64,000 nt of DNA from Hemibagrus wyckioides (taxonomy: Eukaryota > Chordata > Actinopteri > Siluriformes > Bagridae). The notes under the pieces are model-generated. The model worked only from the letters and a program-made list of their open reading frames with translations. It was not told the DNA's origin and did no database searches. The translations under genes and the position numbers were made by a program. Shown one piece after another: positions 23,151 through 34,043 of the stretch (within the stretch, counting starts at the first letter, position 1; each line of letters opens with the position of its first letter). The DNA lies in contig NC_080713.1 of assembly GCF_019097595.1 (NCBI RefSeq), positions 13,158,199 to 13,222,198 of the forward strand, written 5' to 3'.

Positions 23151-24190
23151 GTGCATAAAGTCATTTCACAGTGAATGTTGCTGAGATAGCCTGAACACTG
23201 CTCAAATATGATTTGGATATGCTAGTGCTAATACCACTAACATGTCCAGCTTCACTGTTCAGTGTCTGATAGAATTTTTGGGTTAGTTTGTAGAAGAAGT
23301 CTGAGTCATACCTCTGAGCTGATATATACACATGTATATAGTGATTGAATCGCCAAACTCTTCAAAGTTTACTGAGACCAACAGGTTTACTGAGGTGGTT
23401 TAAACAGAAGAGAAGTAGTAGATACTGTGTTTTTATAGACAGCATTGTCAGAAACAGACATGGTGGTTAATACATTAACTGATGGTTTGACGAGTTTGTT
23501 ACGGAATGCCTATGCACGGCACATGTTTATCAGAACAGAACAGAAAGAATATCCAGGCCAAATCAAAGAGGTGGTCATAAATGAGATAATAATCAAATGG
23601 TGTCAGTCCAGGGCAGTGTTCCAAAATATATTCAGAATATATAAATGCCCTCTTAGGTCCCAACAGGACCTGTGCATGCTCTTAAGAAGCATCAAAGACA
23701 GTCTTACTGCTCACTGGGCCTTCCCACAGCCTCAAATGAAAATCAATGCATACCAGAGGTCAGAGGGTGGACCTGTCCAGCAAGAAGCAGGACCTACTTT
23801 ATTGTGTTGAGTGGAAATGCTACGGACTGCCTAACACGAGCAGAAATACACTCAAAGATACACAGTAACAACAGAAAGGCCAAAGAATTATCACAACTGG
23901 TACAATGAAATGCAAAATCCAATAACATTATGCATTATAAACAATGGATAAATTGCGAGCGATTTCTAAAGAGTACACTGCTGCTGAGGTGTAAGACTAC
24001 ATACATAGGAGATAAGGCCCATACTAAGAGTATATTATAAACATGTTTTTGTTGAATAATTTTTTCTAAGCAATGGCTGAGTTATTTTATCATGATCACA
24101 ACGTGAGCAAGTTCTACAATGACCAGAGTTTACAAAACCAGTATCTTGGAACAATAGTCGTAGTCAGATTATCAGACATTTAAAAGCTAA
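23150..24190. other. Intergenic; one unassigned ORF (23445-23810)
   Basis: The only notable open frame (+, 121 codons from 23445) begins MSETDMVVNTLTDGLTSLL. I do not recognise a domain with confidence, and composition and context give no further support. The rest shows nothing I can assign. Confidence 0.35.
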
Positions 24191-24192
24191 TA

Positions 24193-24957
24193 CAGTAATC
24201 CCCAGCTATATCGCGGTTCATTTATCACGGTCCCAGTATATCGCAGATTTTTATTTGGAACATACATTTTTTCGCATATTTTCCTGGTATATCGCAGTAT
24301 CTGCAAACCTTATAATAAATTATTTTATGTTGAAATAAGGTAATTTATTAATCAAAATATAATTATTAATTACAAAATATAAACATTAATTGAAAATGAA
24401 GTAAAATGTTAATAAGAACACGTAGCGTTTAGGAAAGCGAGGTGCGGGGATGCTGAAACTTAAAATACAATACGGCTGGAGGAACGAGTCTGGCCAATCG
24501 GAATGCCCCATTTATTTAATCACAGTTGTGATTGGCTGCTGGCTATGTGTGCAGTTGGGGAAAGGGAAGCAGAATTCTCCAGCATCCCAGTTCTTCATGT
24601 GTCACTGTCCCGAGTGTTTCGTTTTGTGCTGTGTACGTTTTTTGTTTTTGTTTTTTTTATGGTTTTTCTGCAAACCCTATTATGTCACCCAAACGCTTTG
24701 CACCTTCTAAGGCATCCGGCAAGGATCATACATACATACAGTACTCACTTAAATGTGATATTTCTATGAATTTACCCCAAATCCATCTCATATATGCTTG
24801 CAAATGTTTTCTGTGTGTGTTTAAAGAGTGTGGGAGGGTAATTTGTGGCTTAAACAATTAAAAAAAAGCATTTGGGGGTGACATCCATGTATCACAGATT
24901 TTCGTTTATTGCGGGTGGCTTTGGAACGTAACCCCAGCAATAAACGGGGGATTACTG
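24193..24957 (+). mobile_element. Tigger (pogo)-derived element, internally deleted
   Basis: The ends are CAGTAATCCCCAGCTATATC at 24193 and GCAATAAACGGGGGATTACTG ending at 24957, with TA on both sides (24191-24192, 24958-24959). The 'cgcggtt' and 'tttattgcggg' subterminal strings are typical of Tigger elements. Inside, the + strand encodes MSPKRFAPSKASGKD (from about 24680), the start of a Tigger-type transposase, followed by loss of the frame. The element is 765 bp, against more than 2 kb for full-length ones. Confidence 0.82.
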
Positions 24958-25379
24958 TATATAAATTTTTTTATGTGTGTAAAGGTGAGATAATATAATG
25001 CTCCCTAGGGCTGTTTGCTGAATTTCTTCTGTCTCTGAAAAACTGTGGCTTTTTACTGCATCACCTTGGAGAAAAGGGTGAGTTGGCTGATCTAAAGGCA
25101 GAGACATTAGCATGCAAACTGTTCAGCTTCTCTATCAGTGCTTGATTGTAATTGCTGACAATCACCTCCAGGTCACCTGAAAAAAACAACAACAGGATTA
25201 CCTTTAGTCCAAGTGGTTGGAAATGGCCTGCGCATAATTATCTCAAAAGGAATAGTTGTGATTTTGGGCATGTTGTCATGCAAATTTCACGAAGATATTT
25301 TTCCCTGAATGTTTTCTTTAACACAAATCAAACACTCATCAAGTAGGAATTTATCAGTTTTAGTGACATTAAGAATACA

Positions 25380-25550
25380 AAATTGTTGATGTTCTTAAAC
25401 ACCCCTCTTCGTGCAGCCTTTGAGATAGCATGTAAATGACGCACAAGAAATGGCAAGGGGACAATGCTAACTGTATTTCGTTGCCTTGTACCCACATGTG
25501 CAGTGACAAAGTTGAATCTAATCTAATCTAATCTAATCTATTCTAAAATA
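25380..25550 (+). repeat. LINE 3' tail ending in (ATCTA)n
   Basis: A 'ttcgttgccttgtacccac' segment followed by 'gcagtgacaaagttgaatc' and four to five ATCTA repeats (25516-25541) is the usual 3' end of a fish LINE. There is no coding sequence. Confidence 0.55.
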
Positions 25551-25559
25551 GTGTGGCTG

Positions 25560-26460
25560 TTTTGTGCACAGAAAGCAAGGGTGTGCTCTCTTTGGCAGCC
25601 TATTTAGCTACTTTATCAGCTAGATAGTTAACACAAGCCATTTCAGAATCTAATGGCTCATGACCCTTGACCTTAATGACAACTTGACATTTTGGTAACA
25701 TTGAGGCCTCTTAAAGGTCAGAAAGCAGTCAAGCATGTGCCTCAGTGACATAGAGATGAATCAGAGCGTTTTTAGTCAGGTAAACCTAGAGCTGGAGCTG
25801 AGCTCAGGGATTGTTTGAGATAACAGAAAGAGTTCCTTTTTCTTAGTCCAGGGATGTCCAATCTTATCCTCTAAGGGCTGGTGTGGCTGCAGTATTTCAT
25901 TCTAACCAAGCAGAAGCTACAACTGATTTCACCTGTTTAATCAACTAATCTTGGCTTTCAGTAGTCTCAGGTGTTGCTTTTGCTCGGTTGGAATGAAAAC
26001 ATGCACCCACACCGGCCCTTTCTGGATAAGATTGGATGCTGCTGCCTTGGTCCATTCAACATTATCAGGCACATCTTTGAGGCAACCCTGGTGCAAAACT
26101 ATGTCAACTTGTAAACAGCCAGGTATGGACTGGCAGAAGTAATTAATCAGTACCTTAAACCAAGCATACCTTTCTGTGTTTTGAATGGATGGACCATTAT
26201 GACTCTCACAGACAGGAAACCCCAGATACTGCACCAAAGGCTGACAGAATTGGAGTTTAGAGAGCAAGGCCTTGAAACCACACTGAGCCAGATGTTTGAG
26301 GACCACAAGAGAGCCTCTTATAAAAGTCTGCATCTTTCCCCGACAGCAGAATGTCATCTGCATATTTTAGTAGGGAACAGCCTTCAGTCAGGATGAGTAA
26401 TGACAACAAGGAATGCACCATGGATGAGAACACAGCCAGTGAATTAATGAGCCCTTAAGG
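25560..26460 (-). pseudogene. Retroviral pol relic (RT and RNase H), minus strand
   Basis: On the minus strand the frames show LLKYADDIL (RT catalytic box, about 26340-26375), LSKLQFCQPLVQYLGF (RT connection side, about 26210-26260) and, beyond a MITE, an RNase H end reading like IKVKGHEPLDSEMA...LADKVAK (about 25595-25700). The two blocks are interrupted by stops and by the hAT MITE at 25849-26037. It differs from the pol of the provirus at 29526-49618 and represents another, older endogenous retrovirus. Confidence 0.7.
25849..26037. mobile_element. hAT-type MITE, same family as 61616-61811
   Basis: Near-palindromic arms: 'gatgtccaatcttatcc' at the left and 'ctggataagattgga' at the right, with 'ttggctttcagtagtctcag' in the middle, shared with the MITE at 61616-61811. 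The rightmost bases (CACCCCTG) appear lost. Confidence 0.8.
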
Positions 26461-27570
26461 TAGATGTGTTCAGGTGTATTGATGTTTGAATGTAAAGGCA
26501 AAGATTGACTTCATCTGCTCACTGACAGGGATCGACAGTAAAATGGTCATTATAATGTGGTATGGCAGATAATATGGATTAAACATCAGGCACATTTGGG
26601 CTAATAGGTATAACTTGATCATTAATGTAGTGAAATCTTGTGTAAAATGCCCTTACCATTTGGTTTCTTTACTGGATTGACATAAGTATTTTATGGTGAA
26701 CAGGTGGGTTTAAATGCACCCTGCATGAGCAATGAATCAATGTTTGAATACCCTCCCCCTTCTTAACAGACAGAAAATATTGTTTACAAAATATGCGGTT
26801 GATAAACGAAGTTTAGCGACATTCTGTGGTATCTGTACTTGGACTGCTTAATTTGAGTGAGTGGCTCACAATTTGGATAGGACCTCAGAGTGCTCAGTGG
26901 TACTGCAAGGTCATCAAAGGCCCTGGACATGTCAGATGCATACATAACAGAAGAAAAACAAAGATTAGTTGGAGTGCTGAGAACAAGATGTCCTCCTTCA
27001 AGATTAGTTTCACAGGTGAGGATGGAATGACAATGAATCTATGATAAAAAAGAATTTCAGAATCATCTGGACTAGTAGTTTTGAGTGAGGAAGTTTTAGG
27101 ACCTGTAACATTGCGGTTGAATTCCCATCGGCATGCTCTCATATAGACTTTTGGCCTGTTGCCGGTAATTAGTGTCAACTTGTGGTACCTGTGCATGCTG
27201 TTATTTAAACGTTAGAGGTCCTTCACTGAGCATGCAAAAATAGTCTGTGCTACATAGTAGAACAGTAAACTGTATCAGAGTGGTATTCCCTCTGAGAAAT
27301 ACCATCAGGCACAATTTTCTTGTGTTTAGGGCTTAGAGAAGTTTTATTCAGGTTCTGGTCAAGTGTTAGGGTACTTACACCCTTAAACTCAAACAGCACT
27401 GGTTCAGCAAGTGGATTCTCTTGCTGGATCATAGAGCTAGTCATGGCAAGTGGGTTCCCCACTCAGCAGCTCTTCTTATGCAGGACTCGCTCTCCACTTT
27501 CCCACCGGTTGGGAGTGTCAGAGTGGTTTCCTGATCTGCTTCTGTGTGCTTCTGCAACTTTGACTTCCAT
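26460..27570. other. No recognised gene; probable decayed retroelement DNA
   Basis: Minus-strand open frames at 26894-27196 and 27250-27462 may belong to the retroviral relic at 25560-26460, but no protease, capsid or envelope motif is clear. Nothing else is assigned. Confidence 0.35.
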
Positions 27571-27889
27571 GCTTATGTAGTGTAATGGTTAGCAGTTTGG
27601 GCATCTGATTGAGGAACAATTGAGGAACACAACCTCCTATGAACGATTACGCCACTTAACATTTCCACAAGCAGCTTCACTACTGTCACTAAAATCATTT
27701 TATTGCCATTTGTATCACTCATTGTCCAGTCACAACACTTTCCCATCTGTTCCGGATACCTATCCAGCTCCCTGCCCAGTTTCACCCTACCTATCCTATT
27801 GGATAACAGGCCCGGCTTTGTACCCTCCCATAACATCTGGTCTGAGCTCAACCCCGTAAAAGTAACTGCACCAGACTGAGCCAGCAAGT

Positions 27890-29270
27890 CTTGAGCGGAT
27901 CAGGCAGGTTGTGGTTGGCCAAGCCACAGCTTTAGGCAGACATGAGCAGGCCCTGGCTGCGTTATTTACCAACATTCAGGAGATCTTGTTCTGACTGGGT
28001 CAGATCCAGACCCTGCTAACAGCTCCGGGAGGCTGAGGCCTCCAGCAAAGTCTTGAGGGAAGGTTCCCAGGCTATCTGTCTGGAGTCTGTGATGCCGATG
28101 GTCCCTGGGATATGTTTGCCTCCCCCGCAGCCCTACGTGTGGCAACACAGAGGCTGCAACTCATTTATTATACAGTGCTCCCATGTTTTCGAGATTCAGC
28201 CTTCCCAGTTCTCATCAGAAAGGTCCAAGGAAACAGCCTTTATTTGTCACATATACATTACAGCACAGTGAAATTCTTTCTTTGCATATCCCATCCTTGG
28301 AGGTTGGGGTCAGAGCGCAGGGTCAGCCATGATACGGCGCCCCTGGAGCAGAGAGGGTTAAGGGCCTTGCTCAAGGGCCCAACAGTGGCAACTTGGCGGT
28401 GCTGGGGCTTGAACCCCTGATCTTCCGGTCAACGACCCAGAGCCTTAACCACTTGATAGCATGATTGCCCTTTTAACAGTTAAGGGTCAGGTTGGAACAA
28501 TCAAGCCCTCCAGACAGCATATGTATAGGGCCTCACTGAAGAATTAAAGGACAAGTTGGCAGCTTGTGACAGTTTTGTACCTGCACCATTAACTTGCTTC
28601 CAGGTGCAGATCGCCCCACACACACTCCTGGGGCAGGTTGAACAGAAAGCCATGGATCAATATATCCAAGAGGCTATCGCTCTGGGACACATTCACCTGT
28701 CCACATCACTGATGGCTGCAGGCTTCTTCTTTCTCAAGAAGAAGGATGGGAACCTGCACCCCTGTATTGATTACCGGGGCCTAAATGCAGTAACCCAGAA
28801 GGACCATCACCCTCAGCCCCTGAATAACTTATCATTTCATCACTTGCAGGAGGCCAGAGTCTTCTCTAAACTAGTCCTCTGCAGTGCCTATAACTTGGTT
28901 TGTATCAGAGCAGGGGATGAATGGAGAATTAATCTCCTTCCTGGGCTTCATGGTCTCATGTGATGGGCTGAGGATAGACCCACTTAAGACCAGGGCAGTC
29001 AGGAAATGGCCTCAGCCCTACTCAGTTTGTGCACTCCAGTGCTTTCTGGGTTTTACAATTTTTTTCTGATGCTTCATGCAATTTTAGTACCTTGTTCTTT
29101 AACCCCAGTTCTTTGGATGCTGGACCCTGAAGCCCCAGTTGAGTGCTGAGTCCCACCAGCTGAGGACTCCAAACCCCAACCCATTAATCTATCTCCCAAA
29201 ATAGTGGTGCCTTTGCGCTGGGGTTTGGTGGAAGTGGTCAACTGGGCACATCAGCAGGAACCAGATTTTT
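27890..29270 (+). mobile_element. Ty3/gypsy retrotransposon relic
   Basis: Gag-like sequence at about 27890-28150 (RQVVVGQATAL, then ASPAALRVATQRLQL) is followed by a SINE insertion and then pol. The RT block is at 28556-28963, with [20 protein letters not shown] and [20 protein letters not shown]. The DD box is deleted: the frame jumps to [20 protein letters not shown] and LQCFLGF, the connection to RNase H. A further jump leads to an integrase-linker-like IVVPLRW block near 29200-29225. Large internal deletions; inactive. No LTR pair was found. Confidence 0.75.
28225..28475 (-). mobile_element. tRNA-derived SINE
   Basis: Read on the minus strand, the 5' end carries an A-box-like 'agtggttaaggctctgggt' and a B-box-like 'gggttcaagcccc', followed by a body ending in 'tgacaaataaaggc'. 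Boxes and spacing are those of tRNA-derived SINEs. It sits within the gypsy relic. Confidence 0.75.
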
Positions 29271-29273
29271 CAA

Positions 29274-29312
29274 TTCAATTAAATTTATTTGTATAACACC
29301 TTTCACAAAAAA
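29274..29312 (-). mobile_element. LINE 3' tip, minus strand
   Basis: The sequence 'caattcaattaaatttattt' is the reverse of the ATTGA-tailed LINE end seen at 8580-8612. Only the last 40 bp or so are present. Confidence 0.5.
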
Positions 29313-29314
29313 AT

Positions 29315-29520
29315 GGAACATGGAACACAGTCATCATCAAGTGGAGAAAATATGGTTCAACAGTGACATTATCAAGAACTGGATGTCCCTCCAAAATTGA
29401 TGACAAGACAAGAAGAAAACTGGTCAGGGAGGCTGCCAAGACTGCCAAGTACTGGCTGTGTAGTATATGTGACAACAATCTCCTGTATTATTCATATCTC
29501 TGGGCTATGGGGTAGGGTGG
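29315..29520 (+). pseudogene. Tc1-like transposase, left part (host of the provirus)
   Basis: The frame reads blocks such as IIKWRKYG, LPRTGCPSKIDDKT and RRKLVREAA-like sequence, the second helix-turn-helix region of a Tc1 transposase, and stops at 'ggggtagggtgg'. The next part of the same gene ('ggcaagacaaaagcc') resumes at 49621, immediately after the retroviral 3' LTR. The provirus therefore integrated here. A deletion has also removed part of the stretch near 29440-29450. Confidence 0.8.
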
Positions 29521-29525
29521 TGTGG

Positions 29526-30541
29526 TGTGGGAAATAATTTTATAGTTTGAAGTGTATATGTATGAAATTCTTGTTTGATGTTGTGTAAAATAACCAGGGG
29601 ACAGCATGATTGAGCTTTCAGGTAAAGTTTATTCATTAGATCATTTGATTCTGAGAACAATATAGGGTTTAATGTGACATGTGAGTCGGTCGTTGGCCTT
29701 GCATGTAGTCTGCAAAGGTTTCAGAGAATGAGCAGCCGTATCAGTGATGTCAGTCTGGCAGGCTTTCTCAGTGGTAGCAGGCTTGCCACATTTGGACCAG
29801 TCAATATTAGAGCTGTACGTCAGGTCATCATGACCAATCTTCACCCTGCTGATACCATGAGAGGCAATGACCTCATCATGGAGCAAACACAGAGCGTGTT
29901 GAACAGCAATGGCAGTACCAGGTGAAATGTCTAGATCAAATATGCAGAAAAGAAAGATGAAAAAAAGCAGTGAAATGTAAAACGCAATAATAAAGAACAA
30001 AGATGGGGGTAGGCCCCTGCGGAACTGAGGACTTACCCATGCTCTCCACTGTGGTTGAATGAGTCACCTGAGAAAGTGGAGCTGAAGAAAATCCCACTGG
30101 TTGGGGTGGAGACGCCCACATTTTTAATATAATGATTCTCGAAAGTTTAATTATAATGGTATTCGAAAAGTTATAAATTCAAAGATAATGGTGTCAAAAA
30201 AGAACCCAATGCTCCAAAAAAGAAAATAGGTGGGACTTTCTCAGCAGAAAGCTGGTGACGTGTTACTTTTGGAAAAGATAAGGAAAATAAATAAAAAGAC
30301 GGTGTCTGGTGATGCCAAGAGCGAGGTTGTTGGGACGTTCATGCGTGAGCATCTCAATTCTTGTATCAGCGTTGATTGCAAATAAAATCTCATATCTGCA
30401 TTCATCTAGTCTGCATGAGGTCTTATTTAGTTTAGACTTATTTAGAGTCTCACTCAGACTGAGCTGTTGGGTCAGTGTGGAGTTGGAGTCAGATTTTGTA
30501 GTGAAGTAGTGTTAGTGAGTAGAACAGAATTTTATTCCACA
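29526..30541 (+). repeat. 5' LTR of the endogenous retrovirus
   Basis: It starts TGTGGGAA and ends CCACA, matching 48570-49618. An AATAAA poly(A) signal lies at 30381-30386, downstream of an 'aaataaataaaaagac' A/T-rich box that may serve as TATA element. The U3 part contains an antisense open frame (29641-30000, minus), described in the findings. A small TGTGG duplication lies at 29521-29525. Confidence 0.92.
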
Positions 30542-30547
30542 TTGTTT

Positions 30548-30565
30548 TGGTGACCCCAATGTGAT
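30548..30565 (+). promoter_or_regulatory. Retroviral primer-binding site, tRNA-Trp type
   Basis: TGGTGACCCCAATGTGAT lies six bases after the LTR end. It matches the tRNA-Trp primer site known from avian sarcoma-leukosis viruses at 16 of 18 positions. A candidate splice donor (AAAG|gtaagg) follows at 30668. Confidence 0.75.
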
Positions 30566-30669
30566 CACAGAGAAAATGCGATTGGCACAGAGAAAACAGC
30601 GGAGCCCCGGACCTGGGACCTGAGGCTGCAGCCGCCACCCGCGGACCAGGATCCATCTAGGACAAAGGT

Positions 30670-31450
30670 AAGGCAGAAGCCTGTTTGATCGAATTTCTGC
30701 ATTAGTTGTGTGTGGTCTGGGGAGGCGGAGGCCCTCGGTCCAGGGACAGATCAGCTCTGTTTCATCCTGTTAAAGCAAAAGTAAGAGTAAGTTAAAACCG
30801 TATAAAGTCACATGATAAAATTGCATGCTTTATGCTGATAAAGACTAGATGATGTCAGATGTAGGAAAGTGTAAAGGCCTGTATGTTCGAAAGTCCTAGT
30901 GGGTTCCAGGTGGTATGAGTGAAATTCCTGTGAAAAAGACCTTATTTGGATGCAAACGGAGTGTTCAGTAGCAGAAAGTAAGTTCTGTGAACATGAACAA
31001 CTTCAGTGGAAAAAGAAGAATAAGTGTCAAGTAACAGGTGGGAAAAAAAAGAGAAGAGTAAAAATTCCTGGATCCGGGTGTTAGTGAAAGGAATTAAAGA
31101 GAAACAAGAGAATAAGAGATAAAAAGAGAAACGTAGTGAAATTCCTGGGTCCAGGTGTGTGAGTAATAAAGAGATAAAGAAAATATGAAGAGAAAAAGCG
31201 CTGAGAAGAAAATTCCTGGATCCAGGTGATAGTGAGAAAAAAAAAAAAAGAGGGGCCCATTGTGTGTCTTTATCTGTTGTCTGTCTTGATCGTGTTGGTT
31301 GGTGCTGTAGTGTGTGGGTGTGTTGGTTATGCGGAACTGTGTGATCTCGAGTGCATGAGAGGATGACTGATGACCGATGTAAATAGCTCTGCATTTAATT
31401 TTGAATTTTGTTACCGTAGTGATTTTGTTGCTGTGGGAGCACAGACAATA
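30670..31450 (+). other. Retroviral leader with degenerate direct repeats
   Basis: This is non-coding leader between the primer site and the first Tc1 insertion. An 'attcctggatccaggtg' motif recurs at about 31064, 31141 and 31212 (spacing 77 and 71 bp), with a partial copy near 30924, separated by A/G-rich stretches. No protein-coding region is recognised. Confidence 0.6.
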
Positions 31451-31458
31451 AATGTATA

Positions 31459-31492
<34 letters not shown>

Positions 31493-31495
<3 letters not shown>

Positions 31496-32737
31496 TATAT
31501 TGCCAAAAGTATTCGCTCACCTGCCTTGACTTGCATATGAACTTAAGTGACATCCCATTCCTAATCCATAGGGTTCAATATGATGTCGGTCCACCCTTTG
31601 CAGCTATAACAGCTTCAACTCTTCTGGGAAGGCTGTCCACAAGGTTTAGGAGTGTGTTTATGGGAATTTTTGACCATTCTTCCAGAAGTGCACTTGTGAG
31701 GTCACACACTGATGTTGGACGAGAAGGCCTGGCTCTCAGTCTCCGCTCCAATTCATCCCAAAGGTGTTCTATCGGGTTGAGGTCAGGACTCTGTGCAAGC
31801 CAGTCAAGTTCATCCACACCAGACTCTGTCATCCATGTCTTTATGGACCTTGCTTTGTGCACTGGTGCACAGTCATGTTGGAAGAGGAAGGGGACAGCTC
31901 CAAACTGTTCCCACAAAGTTGGGAGCATGGAATTGTCCAAAATGTCTTGGTATGCTGAAGCATTCAGAGTTCCTTTCACTGGAACTAAGGGGCCAAGCCC
32001 AGCTCCTGAAAAACAACCCCACACCATAATCCCCCCTCCACCAAAAGTTACACTTGGCACAATTCAGTCAGACAAGTACCGTTCTCCTGACAACCGCCAA
32101 ACCCAGACTCGTCCATCAGATTGCCAGATGGAGAAGCGCGATTCGTCACTCCAGAGAACGCGTCTCCACTGCTCTAGAGTCCAGTGGCGGCGTGCTTTAC
32201 ACCACTGCATCCGACGCTTTGCATTGCACTTGATGTATGGCTTGGATGCAGCTGCTTGGCCATGGAAACCCATTCCATGAAGCTCTCTGCGCACTGTTCT
32301 TGAGCTAATCTGAAGGCCACATGAAGTTTGGAGGTCTGTAGCGATTGACTCTGCAGAAAGTTGGCGACCTCTTCTCAATATGTGCCTCAGCATCCGCTGA
32401 CCCCGCTCTGTCAGTTTACGTGGCCTACCACTTCATGGCTGAGTTGCTGTCGTTCCCAAACACCTCCACGTTCTTATAATACAGCTGACAGTTGACTGTG
32501 GAATATTTAGGAGCGAGGAAATTTCACGACTGGATTTGTTGCACAGGTGGCATCCTATCACAGTTCCACGCTAGAATTCACTGAGCTCCTGAGAGCAACC
32601 CATTCTTTCACAAATGTTTGTAAAAACAGTCTGCATGCCTAGGTGCTTGATTTTATACACCTGTGGCCATGGAAGTGATTGGAACACCTGATTCTGATTA
32701 TTTGGATGGGTGAGCGAATACTTTTGGCAATATAGTG
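31493..32737 (-). mobile_element. Tc1-like element, copy 1 of 3 in the provirus
   Basis: Its ends are CACTATATTGCCAAAAGT and the inverse, within a (TA)n tract that hides the exact target duplication. It is the same family as 36717-37967 and 47249-48495, opposite in orientation to the provirus. Confidence 0.93.
31575..32603 (-). pseudogene. Tc1-like transposase, copy 1, broken
   Basis: The protein starts MGCSQELSEF and hits a TAG within about 11 codons. A frame change lies near 32430-32445, and a TGA replaces a Cys codon at about 32064-32066. The C-terminal part (31575-32060) retains [15 protein letters not shown], the second Asp ([11 protein letters not shown]) and the [11 protein letters not shown]lu block. 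Compared with the intact copy at 47382-48413 it also has a one-codon loss near 32234. Confidence 0.9.
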
Positions 32738-32761
32738 TATATATATATATACACCCCAAGG

Positions 32762-32809
<48 letters not shown>

Positions 32810-32815
32810 CCTTGG
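32738..32815. repeat. (TA)n microsatellite within a perfect hairpin
   Basis: About 45 bp of TA dinucleotides are bracketed by CCAAGGCAATATA and its exact inverse TATATTGCCTTGG, so the entire stretch can fold on itself. Confidence 0.9.
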
Positions 32816-32989
32816 GTTAAGGCACTTAAAACTTCTGGTTAGGGTTAATTTAGTGTGGCCCACAACTCTAAGAGGTCCCCAATACACAGAAGTTTGGATT
32901 AGTGTGTGGCAGTTGGGATGGGATCGCAGACTGTGGAGACATTTCATTGTAGCAAGTCTGACAGTTGACCCACAAGTGATAACAAAGAA

Positions 32990-33388
32990 TTGAGACTAGA
33001 AGTGTGTGTGTCTGGAGAAAAATTGGGTGCTTTCCAGGCTGCTGGAGAAGTGTGTGTGTGTGTGCGCCAGGTCATTGTGCCACGGTGTGTGTGTAAGAGT
33101 GAAGAACTCCCTAAGGAGGAGAGGATTTTTGCCCAGAATAATCATGGGAAAGAGCTGTGTATGTATAGTTTGAGAAATCCATCGTTTGGAAACACCTTTT
33201 GTGAGCCTGATACAAAGCCAAAATTGACTAATAGCAGACTTATTGAGAAATGTTTTGTGTATAATCAGAAGAAAAGAATAACCAGAAAGAATCCACCTAA
33301 AACTTGGTTTTGTATTCTATTAGGTCATTCAGTTAATTGCAAGAGGTGTGATCCAGATGAAGCAACATTACCCTTATTGACACACTGA
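32990..33388 (+). pseudogene. Unassigned ORF between 5' LTR and gag (a)
   Basis: An open frame of 132 codons on the sense strand, rich in Cys and basic residues, with ...NPPKTWFCILLGHSVNCKRC near the end. After the stop, the same frame continues with a hydrophobic stretch (AVILISLTVCILLSIS), so a membrane-associated product may once have been encoded. The GT-rich start (33000-33090) looks low in complexity. No homology is recognised. Retroviruses of fish may carry accessory ORFs at this position; that is only positional analogy. Confidence 0.4.
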
Positions 33389-33414
33389 GCTGTTATACTG
33401 ATATCTCTCACTGT

Positions 33415-33921
33415 ATGCATACTGCTGTCCATTTCAGTTGTATGGCCTTCTGTCGAGATTTAGATATAGAGACTAGAGGAATAGGCACACATTTTTGGGA
33501 TAAACGAACATACAAAGATAGAGAGGGAGTAGAACGGTGGCAGCCAGAGGATTTAATTAGGGATAAATTGTGGGCCTTGTCAAAGTTTGAAGGGTTGTGT
33601 ACATAACAGAGAACCTTCCCTGACATAGATTGGTACGAAGGACTTAGGAAGATTTGGAGGCCTAAATTATTGAGTCCAATATTGCGGGCACTGGTTGAGG
33701 CCCCCGAGCCCAGTAGCATAGCTATCCCTATATTTGACTTCATTAGCGACCCACATAAAGAAGATGATAAACCCTTAGTGGAGTTATTTCACCCAAGACC
33801 ACGCCAGTCCAATTATTGTTCAGGATTGACAGCAACCGTGACAGTAGAACCCCAAATCGTACACTGGGAAAGAGGTTTTGCAACGTCAATATTAATTGAT
33901 AAAATCAACACGACCGGTTAA
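33415..33921 (+). pseudogene. Unassigned ORF between 5' LTR and gag (b)
   Basis: Two open stretches in one frame (33415-33606 and 33610-33921) are divided by a single TAA. The product has FCRDLDIETRGIGTHFW, a WQPEDLIRDKLWAL segment, and a C-terminal part with ISDPHKEDDKPLVELFHPRP. It lies about 120 bp upstream of gag. The long coding stretch, with one stop, suggests a former accessory or leader protein of about 168 residues; function unknown. Confidence 0.45.
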
Positions 33922-34043
33922 GGAAAAATCCAGTGAGACTGAGCATGACAGTGAAGCGAATCAACGTCGCGCTGACGTGGTAGGAAGGAAACAAGAACCC
34001 AGGAGAGAGAAGTAAAGCGCACAGAGCACAACAGGGGTGCATC

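Noticed and set aside
23445..23810. A 121-codon ORF with a faint resemblance to a ribosomal protein S8/S15a start
   Set aside because: The resemblance is limited to a few residues at the N-terminus; no splice sites, no continuing similarity.
31575..32280. Long plus-strand ORF (272 codons from 31462) opposite Tc1 copy 1
   Set aside because: It is the antisense reading of the transposase gene; the same shadow recurs opposite copies 2 and 3.
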